A DNA stretch of 64,000 bases. It comes from Brachybacterium sp. EE-P12. Lineage in GTDB: Bacteria; Actinomycetota; Actinomycetes; Actinomycetales; Dermabacteraceae. The translations under genes were made by a program, and so were the position numbers. This document shows, in pieces, positions 11,023 to 19,849 of this stretch. The notes beneath the pieces are model-generated. The model ran no database searches. It had not been told where the DNA came from and saw only the letters and a program-made list of their open reading frames with translations. The DNA lies in contig NZ_QXCP01000010.1 of the NCBI RefSeq assembly GCF_003711805.1, positions 1,061-65,060 on the forward strand. The letters run 5' to 3'. Numbering within the stretch: position 1 is the stretch's first letter; each line of letters begins with the position of its first letter.

Positions 11023-11861
11023 CAGCCGCGGGAGCGCCCGGCGAAGCGGGCGAGGACCTCGTCGGTGATGCCGGGCCAGATCCGCACGTGCTCGGGGCCG
11101 AAGCGCTCCTCGCCGAGGAAGGCGCAGGCGAGGCCCGCCTCCGGGTCGACCCAGAGGAAGGAGCCGGCCTGGCCGAAGTGCCCGAAGGTGCGCGGGGAGG
11201 AGTGCGCGCCGGTCCAGTGCGGGTCCTTCCCGTCCCGGATCTCGACGCCGAGGCCCCAGTCGTTGGGCTTCTGCCGTCCGTAGCCGGGGAGGAGCCCGGA
11301 CAGGCCCGGGTACTGCACCGCGGTCATCTCCGCGTGGAGCTCGGCGGAGAGCAGGGTGGGGGTGAGCAGCTCGCGCCCGATCACGAGCAGGTCGTCGACG
11401 GTGCTGCGGTAGCCCGCGGCCGGGGAGCCGTCCACCTCGAGGTCCACGAGGTCCAGGCCCTGGACCACGGTCTGCTCCATCCAGTCCGGGAAGTCGTGGC
11501 CGGTGGCCTCCTCGACATGGGCGGCGAGCACCTCGAAGCCGGTGTTGGAGTAGATGCGGCGGGCGCCGACGGCGCCGACCGTCTCCTCGCCCTCGAAGGG
11601 ATAGCCGGCGGTGTGGGCCAGCAGGTGGCGCACGGTCGCCCCCTCGGGGCCGGCGGGCTCGTCGAGATCGACGAGACCGCGCTCGACGGCGACGAGGACG
11701 CCGAGGGCAGCGAGGGGCTTGGAGACGCTCGCGAGGTCGAAGATCCGCCTCGGCTCGCCCTGGGTGTGGAGCGTGCCGCTCGCATCGGTGACGCCGAGCG
11801 CATGGGCGGCGTCGAGATCGACGGGGATCGGGGGCTCGGTCGTGGGCTGCACGCGCTCCAC
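11022..11861 (-). CDS. Serine hydrolase, beta-lactamase/DD-peptidase family (paralogue)
   Basis: 279 residues from GTG 11861; GTG 11852 and ATG 11900 are alternatives. I prefer the short forms because they match the length of the downstream paralogue and leave the repeat at 11881-11899 outside the gene. Motifs: SVSK near residue 46, IYSNTG, and FGHFGQAGSFLWVDP near the C-terminus. No export signal is seen with the short start. It is the first gene of a two-gene unit, divergent from an exported L,D-transpeptidase, which hints at a cell-wall or peptide-processing role without proving it. Confidence 0.75.
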   Translation of the reverse strand: MERVQPTTEPPIPVDLDAAHALGVTDASGTLHTQGEPRRIFDLASVSKPLAALGVLVAVERGLVDLDEPAGPEGATVRHLLAHTAGYPFEGEETVGAVGARRIYSNTGFEVLAAHVEEATGHDFPDWMEQTVVQGLDLVDLEVDGSPAAGYRSTVDDLLVIGRELLTPTLLSAELHAEMTAVQYPGLSGLLPGYGRQKPNDWGLGVEIRDGKDPHWTGAHSSPRTFGHFGQAGSFLWVDPEAGLACAFLGEERFGPEHVRIWPGITDEVLARFAGRSRG

Positions 11862-11880
11862 TATGGCACGCCGGACACGG

Positions 11881-11899
11881 TCGTGACAGAATCGTGACA
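11881..11899. promoter_or_regulatory. Tandem 8-bp direct repeat, possible operator
   Basis: TCGTGACA occurs at 11881-11888 and again at 11892-11899, a spacing of 11 bases, or one helical turn, so bound protomers would sit on the same DNA face. It lies just upstream of the preferred start of the serine hydrolase gene and within the 220-base divergent region shared with the L,D-transpeptidase. No regulator gene is adjacent. Confidence 0.4.
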
Positions 11900-12082
11900 T
11901 GTCCGAATTGTCCGTCTGCCTGCAGTATTGCAGAACCTTCACGCGAACATCGGCGACCTGCTCTTTTTTCCTCTTGTTGACCTCCCATTGACCTGCACAA
12001 GATGTGTGCGACGGGCCCGATCCCGGGTGCCGCACCGCCGCCCGCTCCACGAGCACGGGCACCACGTCGAAGGGGACGACCG

Positions 12083-12841
12083 ATGGACCTCACGATCACA
12101 CCGAGACCGCATCGCACGAGAGCGCCGGAGGACGCGGCGGAGGGACTCCTGCCCCTCGCCCCGAGCCGGCGCACCCTGCTGCTGGGGGTCGGGACGCTCG
12201 GCGCCGGGCTCACGCTCGGCACCGGCGCCGCCGACGCCGCCCGGCCGAAGCTCCGCAAGGGCAGCCGTGGCAGCTCGGTGACCACGCTGCAGAAGCGGCT
12301 GAACTCGCTGAAGTACTGGTGCGGCTCGGCCGACGGCAGCTTCGGCCATCTCACCCAGCAGGCCGTGTTCGCGCTGCAGAAGGCGGCCGGGCTCGGGCGG
12401 GACGGGGTCGTCGGCCCGAAGACCTACGCCGCGCTGGACGCGGGGAAGATCCCGTCCCGCAGGATCACCAGCGGGCGGGGCTTCGAGGTGGACCTGAGCC
12501 GTCAGCTCCTCATCGCGACCGCCGACGGCAGGCTCCACTACATCCTGAACACCTCCACCGGCTCCGGGAAGCGCTACTACTCCGGCGGTCGCTGGAAGAC
12601 GGCCACCACCCCGAAGGGCGACTTCCGGATGTACAGCCTGCACAGCAGCGGCTGGCAGAACGGACCGCTGGGGAATCTGTACCGCCCCGGCTACTACGAC
12701 CGCGGCTGGGCGATCCACGGCTCGACCTCGATCCCCTCCTATCCGGCCTCGCACGGCTGCAGCCGCATCTCCGTGGCCGCGGCGGACATGCTGTGGAGCC
12801 GCAACTGGTTCCGGAAGGGACGACGGGTGCTCATCCGCTGA
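12083..12841 (+). CDS. Tat-exported L,D-transpeptidase with peptidoglycan-binding domain
   Basis: 252 residues. Forms or edits 3-3 crosslinks in peptidoglycan outside the membrane. A twin-arginine signal SRRTLLLG with hydrophobic core and AADAA cleavage region occupies about residues 28-60. A PG_binding_1 domain (GSRGSSVTTLQKRL to GPKTYAAL) follows at about 65-130, then the YkuD domain with the active-site motif IHGSTSIPSYPASHGCSR, catalytic Cys near 226. ATG 12083 is preceded by AGGGGA. Family members often carry Sec signals; a Tat signal is less common. It is transcribed away from the serine hydrolases and ends 156 bases before fhaA. Confidence 0.9.
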   Translation: MDLTITPRPHRTRAPEDAAEGLLPLAPSRRTLLLGVGTLGAGLTLGTGAADAARPKLRKGSRGSSVTTLQKRLNSLKYWCGSADGSFGHLTQQAVFALQKAAGLGRDGVVGPKTYAALDAGKIPSRRITSGRGFEVDLSRQLLIATADGRLHYILNTSTGSGKRYYSGGRWKTATTPKGDFRMYSLHSSGWQNGPLGNLYRPGYYDRGWAIHGSTSIPSYPASHGCSRISVAAADMLWSRNWFRKGRRVLIR

Positions 12842-12997
12842 CCCTCCGCCTTCACCTCTCCTGCACGAATCCCTCGCCGCCTCCGCGCTCAGCACGACGG
12901 GTCGGAGCCGGGCCACGCGCTACGATCGGGGGGCGAGCAGCCCCGCCGAGGGGACGACCGCCCGCACCTGGCAATCCAGCGAGAGCGAAGGACCACC

Positions 12998-13711
12998 GTG
13001 GGGATCTTGGATCGGATCGAGCGCAGCCTCGACCGCGGCGTGACGAGCGTGTTCTCGCCCGGTCGCGGGCAGCTGAAGCCCCTCGACCTGGCGCAGGGCC
13101 TCAAGCGCGAGTGCGATGACCAGATCCAGGTGCTCGACCGCGCCCGGACGCTGGCCCCGAACGTCTACACCGTCTATCTGCACTCCCAGGACTTCGAGCG
13201 CTTCTCCTCCTGGCAGGACACCCTGCTCGACGAGCTCCAGCGCGTGCTCATGGAGCACGCCGACAAGCAGCGCTACATGTTCGTCGGCGCCGTCTCCGTC
13301 GCCCTCGAGCAGGACGACGAGGTGCGCCAGGGCCGCTTCGAGACCGAGTCGCGCACCGAACGCGGCAGCGTCGCCCCCGCCACCGGCGCCGCGCAGGACT
13401 CCCCCGGCGGCAGCCCGATCGTCGAGATCGACGGACAGCAGTACCTGCTCACCGGCCCGGTCACGGTGATCGGCCGCGGCGGCGACGCGGACATCATCCT
13501 CGAGGACACCGGCGTCTCCCGCCACCACCTCGAGCTGCGCGCCGAGCCGGACGCCTCCCTGCTCGCCACCGACCTCGGCTCGACCAACGGCACCTATGTC
13601 GACGGCGAGCGCATCCGCACCCCCGTCCCGCTGCGCGACCGCTCCCTGATCAAGATCGGGCGGACGCGCCTGACCGTGCTGCTGCCGGGCGCGGGCCCGG
13701 CGGCGTGGTGA
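12998..13711 (+). CDS. fhaA: FHA-domain protein FhaA (DUF3662 plus FHA)
   Basis: 237 residues. Phosphothreonine-binding adaptor that, in mycobacteria, links PknA/PknB to envelope synthesis including MviN. The N-terminal DUF3662 domain (GILDRIERSLDRGVTSVF through about residue 115) is joined by a short linker to a C-terminal FHA domain (about 150-230) with GRGGDADI, SRHH and DLGSTNGTYVDG. The linker is much shorter than in M. tuberculosis FhaA, which is over 500 residues. GTG start 12998 has AGGA upstream; TACGAT at 12921-12926 could be the operon -10 box. It is the first gene of the pknB operon. Confidence 0.93.
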   Translation: MGILDRIERSLDRGVTSVFSPGRGQLKPLDLAQGLKRECDDQIQVLDRARTLAPNVYTVYLHSQDFERFSSWQDTLLDELQRVLMEHADKQRYMFVGAVSVALEQDDEVRQGRFETESRTERGSVAPATGAAQDSPGGSPIVEIDGQQYLLTGPVTVIGRGGDADIILEDTGVSRHHLELRAEPDASLLATDLGSTNGTYVDGERIRTPVPLRDRSLIKIGRTRLTVLLPGAGPAAW

Positions 13712-13718
13712 GCGCCCG

Positions 13719-14240
13719 ATGAGCGAGCTGACCCTCGTCGCCCTGCGCCTGGGCCTGGTGCTCGCGCTGTGGATCTTCGTGGTGGTCGTGGTGCTGGTGC
13801 TGCGCAACGACCTCTTCGGCACCACCGTCGTGACCCGCTCCAGCCGTGATCCGCGGCGGGAGCAGCGCCCCGCCTCCGGCCCTCCCGGCGCCTCCCCCGC
13901 GGCCGTGGATCCCGCCTCTCTGCGCACCGACCCCGAGGTCACGCAGGCCGCGATGGTCGTCACGGCCGGTCCGCTGCGCGGCACCTCGCTGACCCTCGGC
14001 TCGACCCCGATCCTCATCGGCCGCGCCCCCGAGTGCACTCTCGTGCTCGACGACGACTACGCCTCCAACCGGCACGCCCGCGTCTTCCAGCGCGAGGACG
14101 AGTGGATGGTGGAGGACCTCGGCTCGACCAACGGCACGCTCGTCTCCGGGCGCCGGATCGAGGGAGCGGTGCCCTTCCGTCCCGGGGCGCAGGTGCGGAT
14201 CGGGCGCACCGAGATCGAGCTGAGACGAGGTCCGCGATGA
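13719..14240 (+). CDS. fhaB: FHA-domain membrane protein FhaB (FipA-like)
   Basis: 173 residues. One N-terminal membrane segment (about residues 5-27, LGLVLALWIFVVVVVLVL) anchors a cytoplasmic FHA domain at about 85-165, with IGRAPEC, SNRHARV and DLGSTNGTLVSG carrying the phosphopeptide-binding Arg, Ser and Asn. Mycobacterial FhaB/FipA recruits cell-division proteins when phosphorylated. It starts seven bases after fhaA and its stop overlaps the pstP start (ATGA), so expression is coupled. Confidence 0.93.
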   Translation: MSELTLVALRLGLVLALWIFVVVVVLVLRNDLFGTTVVTRSSRDPRREQRPASGPPGASPAAVDPASLRTDPEVTQAAMVVTAGPLRGTSLTLGSTPILIGRAPECTLVLDDDYASNRHARVFQREDEWMVEDLGSTNGTLVSGRRIEGAVPFRPGAQVRIGRTEIELRRGPR

Positions 14241-15538
14241 GCACCGCCCTGCGCTACGCCGCACGCTCCGACGTGGGCCTGGTCCGCTCGAACAACCAGG
14301 ACTCCGGCTACGCCGGCAGCCATCTGCTGGTGGTCGCCGACGGGATGGGCGGCCACGCCGGCGGGGACGTCGCCTCCTCCGTCGCGATCGGCCGCCTGGC
14401 CCGCCTGGACTCCGAGACGCCCGCCTCCGACATCGTCGCGACCCTCGAGGAGAGCGTGCTCGAGGCGAACCAGGAGATCCTGCGCCGGGCGCGGGACGAG
14501 CCGCAGCTGCGGGGGCTCGGCACCACGATCACCGCGCTGCTGCGCGCCGAGGGCAAGTTCGCCCTCGCCCACATCGGCGACTCGCGCGCCTATCTGCTGC
14601 GCGAGGAGGAGACCGTCCAGGTCACCAAGGACCACACCTTCGTCCAGCGGCTGCTGGACGAGGGACGGCTCACCGAGGAGGAGGCGGAGCGGCACCCTCA
14701 GCGCTCGGTGCTGATGCGCGTGCTCGGCGACGTCGACGCGGACCCCGAGCTCGACCTCTCCCTGCGCCCCGCCCATCCGGGCGACCGCTGGATGCTCTGC
14801 TCCGACGGGCTCTCCGGCCTCGTCTCCCTCGACACGATCGACGCGACCCTGAAGGACGTCGCCGATCCCGGCGAGTGCGCCGACGCGCTGGTCCAGCTCG
14901 CCCTCAAGGGCGGCGGGCCCGACAACATCACCTGCATCGTCGCCGACGTCGTCGACCTCGAGGACCTGCCCCGCGGTGACGAGGCCCCCTCCACGACCCC
15001 GCAGATCGTGGGCTCCGCGGCGCGCAACCGGCACCAGCCCACCGCCGCCTCCGGCCCCGCCGCGAAGGCCGCCGCGCTCACCCGCGAGGAGCCCGAGGTC
15101 CCCTACGAGGACGAGGACTTCTCCGAGGAGGAGCCGCCGCGGCGCAGCCCCTGGCCCGCGTTCGTGGTGCTCGTGCTGCTGATCGCCCTGCTCGGCGGGC
15201 TGGCCTGGGGCGGCTACACCTGGTCCCAGCGGCAGTTCTACGTGGGCACCGACGGCACGCGGGTGGTGCTCTACCAGGGCCTCGCCCAGGACCTCGGGCC
15301 GATCTCCCTGTCCCAGGAGCTCGAGGTCACCGACATCGAGCTCGAGGACCTCCCCGAGATCACCCGCCAGCAGGTCGAGAGCACGATCAGCGCCGCGGAC
15401 CGCGAGAGCGCCGACCAGATCATCGACCGGCTCGAGCAGGCCGCGGACGCGAACCGGCCGCCGGCGGTCACCCCCGACCCCTCCGACGGGGGCGGTGCCT
15501 CCGACGCGGGCGGGGCCGACGACGGCGAGGCGACGTAG
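14237..15538 (+). CDS. pstP: PP2C-family serine/threonine phosphatase PstP
   Basis: 433 residues. Removes phosphate from PknA/PknB and their substrates. The PP2C domain (1-240) has all metal motifs: RSNNQD, VADGMGGHAGGD, GTT, HIGDSRAY, CSDGL and GGGPDNIT. A variable linker leads to one membrane segment near residue 315 (PWPAFVVLVLLIALLGGL) and an extracellular domain of about 110 residues ending in an Asp/Gly-rich tail, the standard PstP topology. Its stop shares one base with the GTG of rodA. Confidence 0.95.
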   Translation: MSTALRYAARSDVGLVRSNNQDSGYAGSHLLVVADGMGGHAGGDVASSVAIGRLARLDSETPASDIVATLEESVLEANQEILRRARDEPQLRGLGTTITALLRAEGKFALAHIGDSRAYLLREEETVQVTKDHTFVQRLLDEGRLTEEEAERHPQRSVLMRVLGDVDADPELDLSLRPAHPGDRWMLCSDGLSGLVSLDTIDATLKDVADPGECADALVQLALKGGGPDNITCIVADVVDLEDLPRGDEAPSTTPQIVGSAARNRHQPTAASGPAAKAAALTREEPEVPYEDEDFSEEEPPRRSPWPAFVVLVLLIALLGGLAWGGYTWSQRQFYVGTDGTRVVLYQGLAQDLGPISLSQELEVTDIELEDLPEITRQQVESTISAADRESADQIIDRLEQAADANRPPAVTPDPSDGGGASDAGGADDGEAT

Positions 15539-16929
15539 TGGCCACCATCGTCTCCTACACCGCGCGGCCGCGCCGTCTGCTCCAGGCCCTGCTGCTGCTG
15601 TTCGCGGTGGCGGTGGGCGTGGGCGCCTACGCCCTGGTGGGGCTCGGCCGCTTCGAGGAGCTGCCCGCGAACCTGCTGGAGCTGGGCGTCGGCGCGCTCG
15701 TGCTGGTGCTCGTGCTGCAGATCGCCGTGATGTGGCGCGCCCCCTACGCCGACCCGGTGATCCTGCCCGTCGTGGTGCTGCTGAACCTGCTGGGCGTGGC
15801 GATGATCGAGTCCGTCCACGCCGCGAACTCGATCTTCGGCCTGCGCGGCTCCGCGAGCGCGGACCGTCAGATGCTGTGGTCGGTGGTCGGGGTGGCGCTG
15901 TGCGTCGCGCTCGTGGTGCTGCTGCGCGACCACCGCCGGCTGCGCCGCTACACCTGGATCAGCGCCGTCGTCGGCGGCGTCCTGCTGCTGATGCCGCTGC
16001 TGCCCGTGATCGGCGACTCCCGCAACGGCTCGAAGATCTGGATCAACATCGCGGGCTTCAGCTTCCAGCCCGCGGAGCTCGCGAAGATCGCCTTCGCGGT
16101 CTTCTTCGCCGGCTATCTCGTCTCCCGCCGGGACACCCTCGCGCTCGCGGGCCCGAAGGTGCTCGGGATCCACCTGCCGCGCTGGTCCGACTTCGGCCCG
16201 ATCCTCGTGGCGTGGGGCTTCGCGATGGCGGTGCTCGTCTTCCAGACGGACCTCGGGACCTCGCTGATGTTCTTCGGCCTGTTCGTGGTGATGCTCTACG
16301 TCGCCACCGACCGGCTGAGCTGGCTGGTGATCGGGGCGGTGATGTTCCTGCCGCCGGCGATCTTCGCCGCGACGCAGATGAGCCATGTGCGCACCCGCAT
16401 CACCTGCTGGCTGGACCCGCTCTCGAGCGCGAACTACGGCAGCTGCGAGCAGATCAGCCAGGGCCTGTTCGGGCTCGCCAGCGGCGGGCTGATCGGCACC
16501 GGCCTCGGAGAGGGGCGGCCGGACATGGTCCCCCACGCCGAATCCGACTTCATCTTCTCCTCCTTCGCGGAGGAGATGGGCATGGTCGGCGCGTTCGCGC
16601 TGCTGCTGCTGTACCTGGTGCTGGTCCAGCGCGCGATCCGGGCCGCGGTCGGCATCTCCGACGGCTTCGGCACCCTGCTCGCGGGCGGCCTCGGCTTCGT
16701 GATGGCGCTGCAGGTCTTCGTCGTCGTCGGCGGCGTGACCCGGGTGATCCCGCTGACGGGACTGACCCTCCCCTTCCTCGCCGCGGGCGGCAGCTCGCTG
16801 GTGTGCAACTGGATCATCGCCGGGATCCTGGTGCGGCTGTCCGACGCCGCCCGTCGGCCCGCCGCCCGGCAGGTCGACGGCGCGGGCCCCGCCCCCGCCC
16901 CGCGCCCCGCGCAGGAGGTGCGCTCATGA
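15538..16929 (+). CDS. rodA: SEDS peptidoglycan polymerase RodA/FtsW
   Basis: 463 residues with about twelve hydrophobic segments. SEDS proteins polymerise lipid II into glycan strands and work with a class B penicillin-binding protein. Recognisable SEDS segments include NGSKIWINIAGFSFQPAELAKI in loop 1, FQTDLGTSLM, LVSRRD, ESDFIFSSFAEEMGMVG and the C-terminal PLTGLTLPFLAAGGSS. Position before pbpA in this operon identifies it as the actinobacterial RodA, whose partner is PbpA. GTG start overlaps the pstP stop by one base; its own stop overlaps pbpA (ATGA). Confidence 0.95.
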   Translation: MATIVSYTARPRRLLQALLLLFAVAVGVGAYALVGLGRFEELPANLLELGVGALVLVLVLQIAVMWRAPYADPVILPVVVLLNLLGVAMIESVHAANSIFGLRGSASADRQMLWSVVGVALCVALVVLLRDHRRLRRYTWISAVVGGVLLLMPLLPVIGDSRNGSKIWINIAGFSFQPAELAKIAFAVFFAGYLVSRRDTLALAGPKVLGIHLPRWSDFGPILVAWGFAMAVLVFQTDLGTSLMFFGLFVVMLYVATDRLSWLVIGAVMFLPPAIFAATQMSHVRTRITCWLDPLSSANYGSCEQISQGLFGLASGGLIGTGLGEGRPDMVPHAESDFIFSSFAEEMGMVGAFALLLLYLVLVQRAIRAAVGISDGFGTLLAGGLGFVMALQVFVVVGGVTRVIPLTGLTLPFLAAGGSSLVCNWIIAGILVRLSDAARRPAARQVDGAGPAPAPRPAQEVRS

Positions 16930-18371
16930 ACAAGCCCCTGCGTCACGTGTGGCTGGTGGTCGGCGTGCTCTTCGTGCTGCTGTTCACCTCCACGACCTAC
17001 TTCCAGGTGGTCGCCCAGAGCCGTCTGAGCGCGCACGGCCAGAACCAGCGCACCCTGTACAACGAGTACGGCCGCCATCGCGGCCCGATCGTGGTGGACG
17101 GGCACCCGATCGCGAGCTCGCAGGAGTCCGACGACACCTACGGCTACCTGCGCAGCTACGATCCGGGCGCGATGTACGCGCCGATCACCGGCTACTACTC
17201 CGTGGTCTACGGCTTCACCGGCATCGAGCGCTCGCTGAACGACACCCTCTCCGGCGAGGCGGACTCGCTGTTCTACCACCGCCTGGCCGATGTGCTCTCG
17301 GGACGCGAGAACCAGGGCGCGAGCGTCGAGCTCACCCTCGACGCCGACGCCCAGCAGGCCGCCTGGGACGCGCTGGACGGCAAGCGCGGCGCCGCCGTGG
17401 CGCTGGACCCGGAGACCGGTGCGATCCTCGCGATGGTCTCCGCCCCGAGCTACGACCCCAACGAGCTCGCCTCCCACGACACCGGCGCGGTCTCGCGCGC
17501 CTGGTCGGAGCTGAACGACGATCCGGAGCGGCCGCTGACCAACCGGGCTATCGGCGGGGACCTCTACCCGCCCGGCTCGGCGTTCAAGCTGATCACCGCC
17601 TCCGCGGCGCTCGAGACCGGCGACTACACGGCCGACTCGGTGATCCCGGGGCCCGGCACCTACGAGCTGCCGAACTCCTCCTCGGTGATGAACAACTTCT
17701 CCGGCGGGCGCCAGGAGCCGTGCGGGCCGGACGACGAGTCCACCCTCGCCGACGCGCTGCGCCAGTCCTGCAACACCTCCTTCGGCATGCTCGGCGTCGC
17801 GGTGGGCGAGGACCAGCTGCGCAGCACCGCCGAGGAGTTCGGCTTCGGGCAGGACCTCTCGATCCCGATGGGCGTGACCCCCTCGCGGATCGGGGAGGAC
17901 CTCGACGACGCGCAGCTGGCGACCACCTCGATCGGGCAGTACGAGACGCGCGTGACCCCGCTGCAGATGGCGATGGTCGCCGGCGCCTTCGCGAACGACG
18001 GCGTGGTGATGCAGCCGCAGCTCGTCGGCGCGGTGCGCACCTCGGACCTCTCCACGGTCTCGGAGCTCAGCCCGAAGGAGCTGGGCCAGCCGCTGACCGC
18101 CGCGAACGCCGCGCAGATGCGCCAGATGATGGTGGGCGTGGTCGAGGACGGGACCGGCACGGCCGCCGCGATCGACGGCGTCGAGGTGGGCGGCAAGACG
18201 GGCACCGCCGAATGGGGCGAGGACCGTGCGCCCCACTCGTGGTTCGTCGGCTACGGGCAGACGGACGAGCAGAAGATCGCGGTCGCGGTCGTGGTCGAGG
18301 AGGGCGGATACGGCTCGCGCACGGCGGCGCCGATCGCCCGGGACGTGATGGAGGCGGTGATCCACTCATGA
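16926..18371 (+). CDS. pbpA: Class B penicillin-binding protein PbpA
   Basis: 481 residues. DD-transpeptidase that crosslinks strands made by RodA. One N-terminal membrane anchor (about 7-28) precedes a short pedestal domain and the transpeptidase domain from about 155. The three active-site motifs are intact: SAFK (S218-K221), SCN (281-283) and KTG (424-426). The length matches M. tuberculosis PbpA. Start and stop both overlap neighbours by ATGA, which supports the assigned start. Confidence 0.95.
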   Translation: MNKPLRHVWLVVGVLFVLLFTSTTYFQVVAQSRLSAHGQNQRTLYNEYGRHRGPIVVDGHPIASSQESDDTYGYLRSYDPGAMYAPITGYYSVVYGFTGIERSLNDTLSGEADSLFYHRLADVLSGRENQGASVELTLDADAQQAAWDALDGKRGAAVALDPETGAILAMVSAPSYDPNELASHDTGAVSRAWSELNDDPERPLTNRAIGGDLYPPGSAFKLITASAALETGDYTADSVIPGPGTYELPNSSSVMNNFSGGRQEPCGPDDESTLADALRQSCNTSFGMLGVAVGEDQLRSTAEEFGFGQDLSIPMGVTPSRIGEDLDDAQLATTSIGQYETRVTPLQMAMVAGAFANDGVVMQPQLVGAVRTSDLSTVSELSPKELGQPLTAANAAQMRQMMVGVVEDGTGTAAAIDGVEVGGKTGTAEWGEDRAPHSWFVGYGQTDEQKIAVAVVVEEGGYGSRTAAPIARDVMEAVIHS

Positions 18372-19849
18372 GGACCGAACCGGGGCTCGTGCTCGAAGGA
18401 CGGTACGAGCTGACCTCGCTCATCGCCACCGGCGGCATGGGGCAGGTCTGGAAGGGACGCGACCAGGAGCTCGAGCGCGACGTCGCCGTGAAGGTGCTGC
18501 GCGAGGAGTACGCCGGGGACGAGGGCTTCCTCAAGCGCTTCCGCGCCGAGGCCCGTCACACCGCCGCGCTCTCCCACGAGGGCATCGCGGCGCTGTACGA
18601 CTACGGCGAGCTCGACGGCCGCGCCTACATCGTGATGGAGCTGTGCCCCGGCCGGCCCCTCTCGGACATCATCGAGGAGAACCCCGGCGGGCTGCCCGAG
18701 AAGCGGGTGATCACGCTGCTCGTCGAGCTGGCCCGCGCGCTGGACGCCGCCCACTCCAAGGGCGTCGTCCACCGTGACGTGAAGCCCGAGAACGTGCTGG
18801 TCGACGAGAAGCACGGCTGGTCCATGAAGATCACCGACTTCGGGATCGCGCGCAGCAAGGACCAGGCACGGCTGACGAAGACGGGCCTGGTCATGGGCAC
18901 CGCCCAGTACCTCTCCCCCGAGCAGGCGATGGGCAAGCAGGCGACCTCGCTCTCGGACATCTACGCCCTCGGCATCGTCGCCTACGAGATGCTCGTGGGC
19001 AGCCGCCCCTTCACCGGCTCGAGCCAGGTGGAGATCGCGATGGCCCAGGTCAAGCAGCAGCCGCCGGAGCTGCCGGAGGCGATCACCGCGGATCTGCGCC
19101 GCCTGGTGATGATGATGCTGGCCAAGGCGCCGGCGAACCGTCCCCGCTCGGCCTCCGCCGTCGCACGGATCCTCGAGGCGATCCAGCGCGGCGTCGAACC
19201 GCGCTTCTCGACCGGCGCGATCCCGGTCACGCGGGTCGAGGACCACGACTGGACCGGCGAGAACCGGGTCCGCCCCGGCGGCGGCCCCGATGACACCGGC
19301 TCCGCCTCCCCCGCCGACGGGGCGCCCCGTCGGCCCGGCGCCTCCCCGACGGGCACGCGCACCGCGGCGATGCCGCTGCCGCTGTCCGGACGGGGCCGCG
19401 GCATCCGCCACCGCTCGGGGGCCTCGGGCCCCTCTGCGCTCTCGGCCGCCTCGGCGGGCTCGGCCCCGCGGCGGTCCTCGTCCCGCTCCGCGGCCTCCCC
19501 CGGCCCCGCGCCGCAGGAGGACTCCTCCCCGCTGCACGCCGCCTCGGCCGCGGGCACGGCCGACGGCGCGGACCGCGCCTTCACCGGCGGCGCCTACGAC
19601 GACGTGGACACCGCCGCGTCCTCCCGCACGGTGCGCGGGACGAGCACGACGGGGCGGAGGATCGGCGGCATGTCGCTGCCCGGCCTGGTGCTGCTGATCC
19701 TGGTGGTCGTCGCGATCGCGGTGGCCGTCGCGGGCGGGCTCGGGGTGCTGCCCCTGGGGGCGGACGGCGCGTCGGACCAGGGCTTCCCAGCAACTACGAT
19801 GGTCGGATCGATGGGTGTCGACCACGGCACGAGGACGGGTGTGGAGTGA
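18368..19849 (+). CDS. pknA: Serine/threonine protein kinase PknA
   Basis: 493 residues. Kinase domain at 12-275: glycine loop ATGGMGQVWKG, ATP-anchoring K42, HRD at 135-137, DFG at 157-159, APE-like SPEQ and GTAQYLSPEQ in the activation segment. A long Ser/Ala/Pro/Arg-rich juxtamembrane region of about 150 residues leads to a membrane segment near residues 440-460 and a short outer tail without PASTA domains, the PknA pattern. Known substrates in relatives include FtsZ, Wag31 and FhaB. Its TGA lies inside the GTG start of pknB. Confidence 0.94.
   Translation: MRTEPGLVLEGRYELTSLIATGGMGQVWKGRDQELERDVAVKVLREEYAGDEGFLKRFRAEARHTAALSHEGIAALYDYGELDGRAYIVMELCPGRPLSDIIEENPGGLPEKRVITLLVELARALDAAHSKGVVHRDVKPENVLVDEKHGWSMKITDFGIARSKDQARLTKTGLVMGTAQYLSPEQAMGKQATSLSDIYALGIVAYEMLVGSRPFTGSSQVEIAMAQVKQQPPELPEAITADLRRLVMMMLAKAPANRPRSASAVARILEAIQRGVEPRFSTGAIPVTRVEDHDWTGENRVRPGGGPDDTGSASPADGAPRRPGASPTGTRTAAMPLPLSGRGRGIRHRSGASGPSALSAASAGSAPRRSSSRSAASPGPAPQEDSSPLHAASAAGTADGADRAFTGGAYDDVDTAASSRTVRGTSTTGRRIGGMSLPGLVLLILVVVAIAVAVAGGLGVLPLGADGASDQGFPATTMVGSMGVDHGTRTGVE

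Noticed and set aside
10207-11861. Antibiotic-resistance beta-lactamases
   Set aside because: Neither protein has an export signal and both are broad serine-hydrolase family members; a resistance role cannot be supported.
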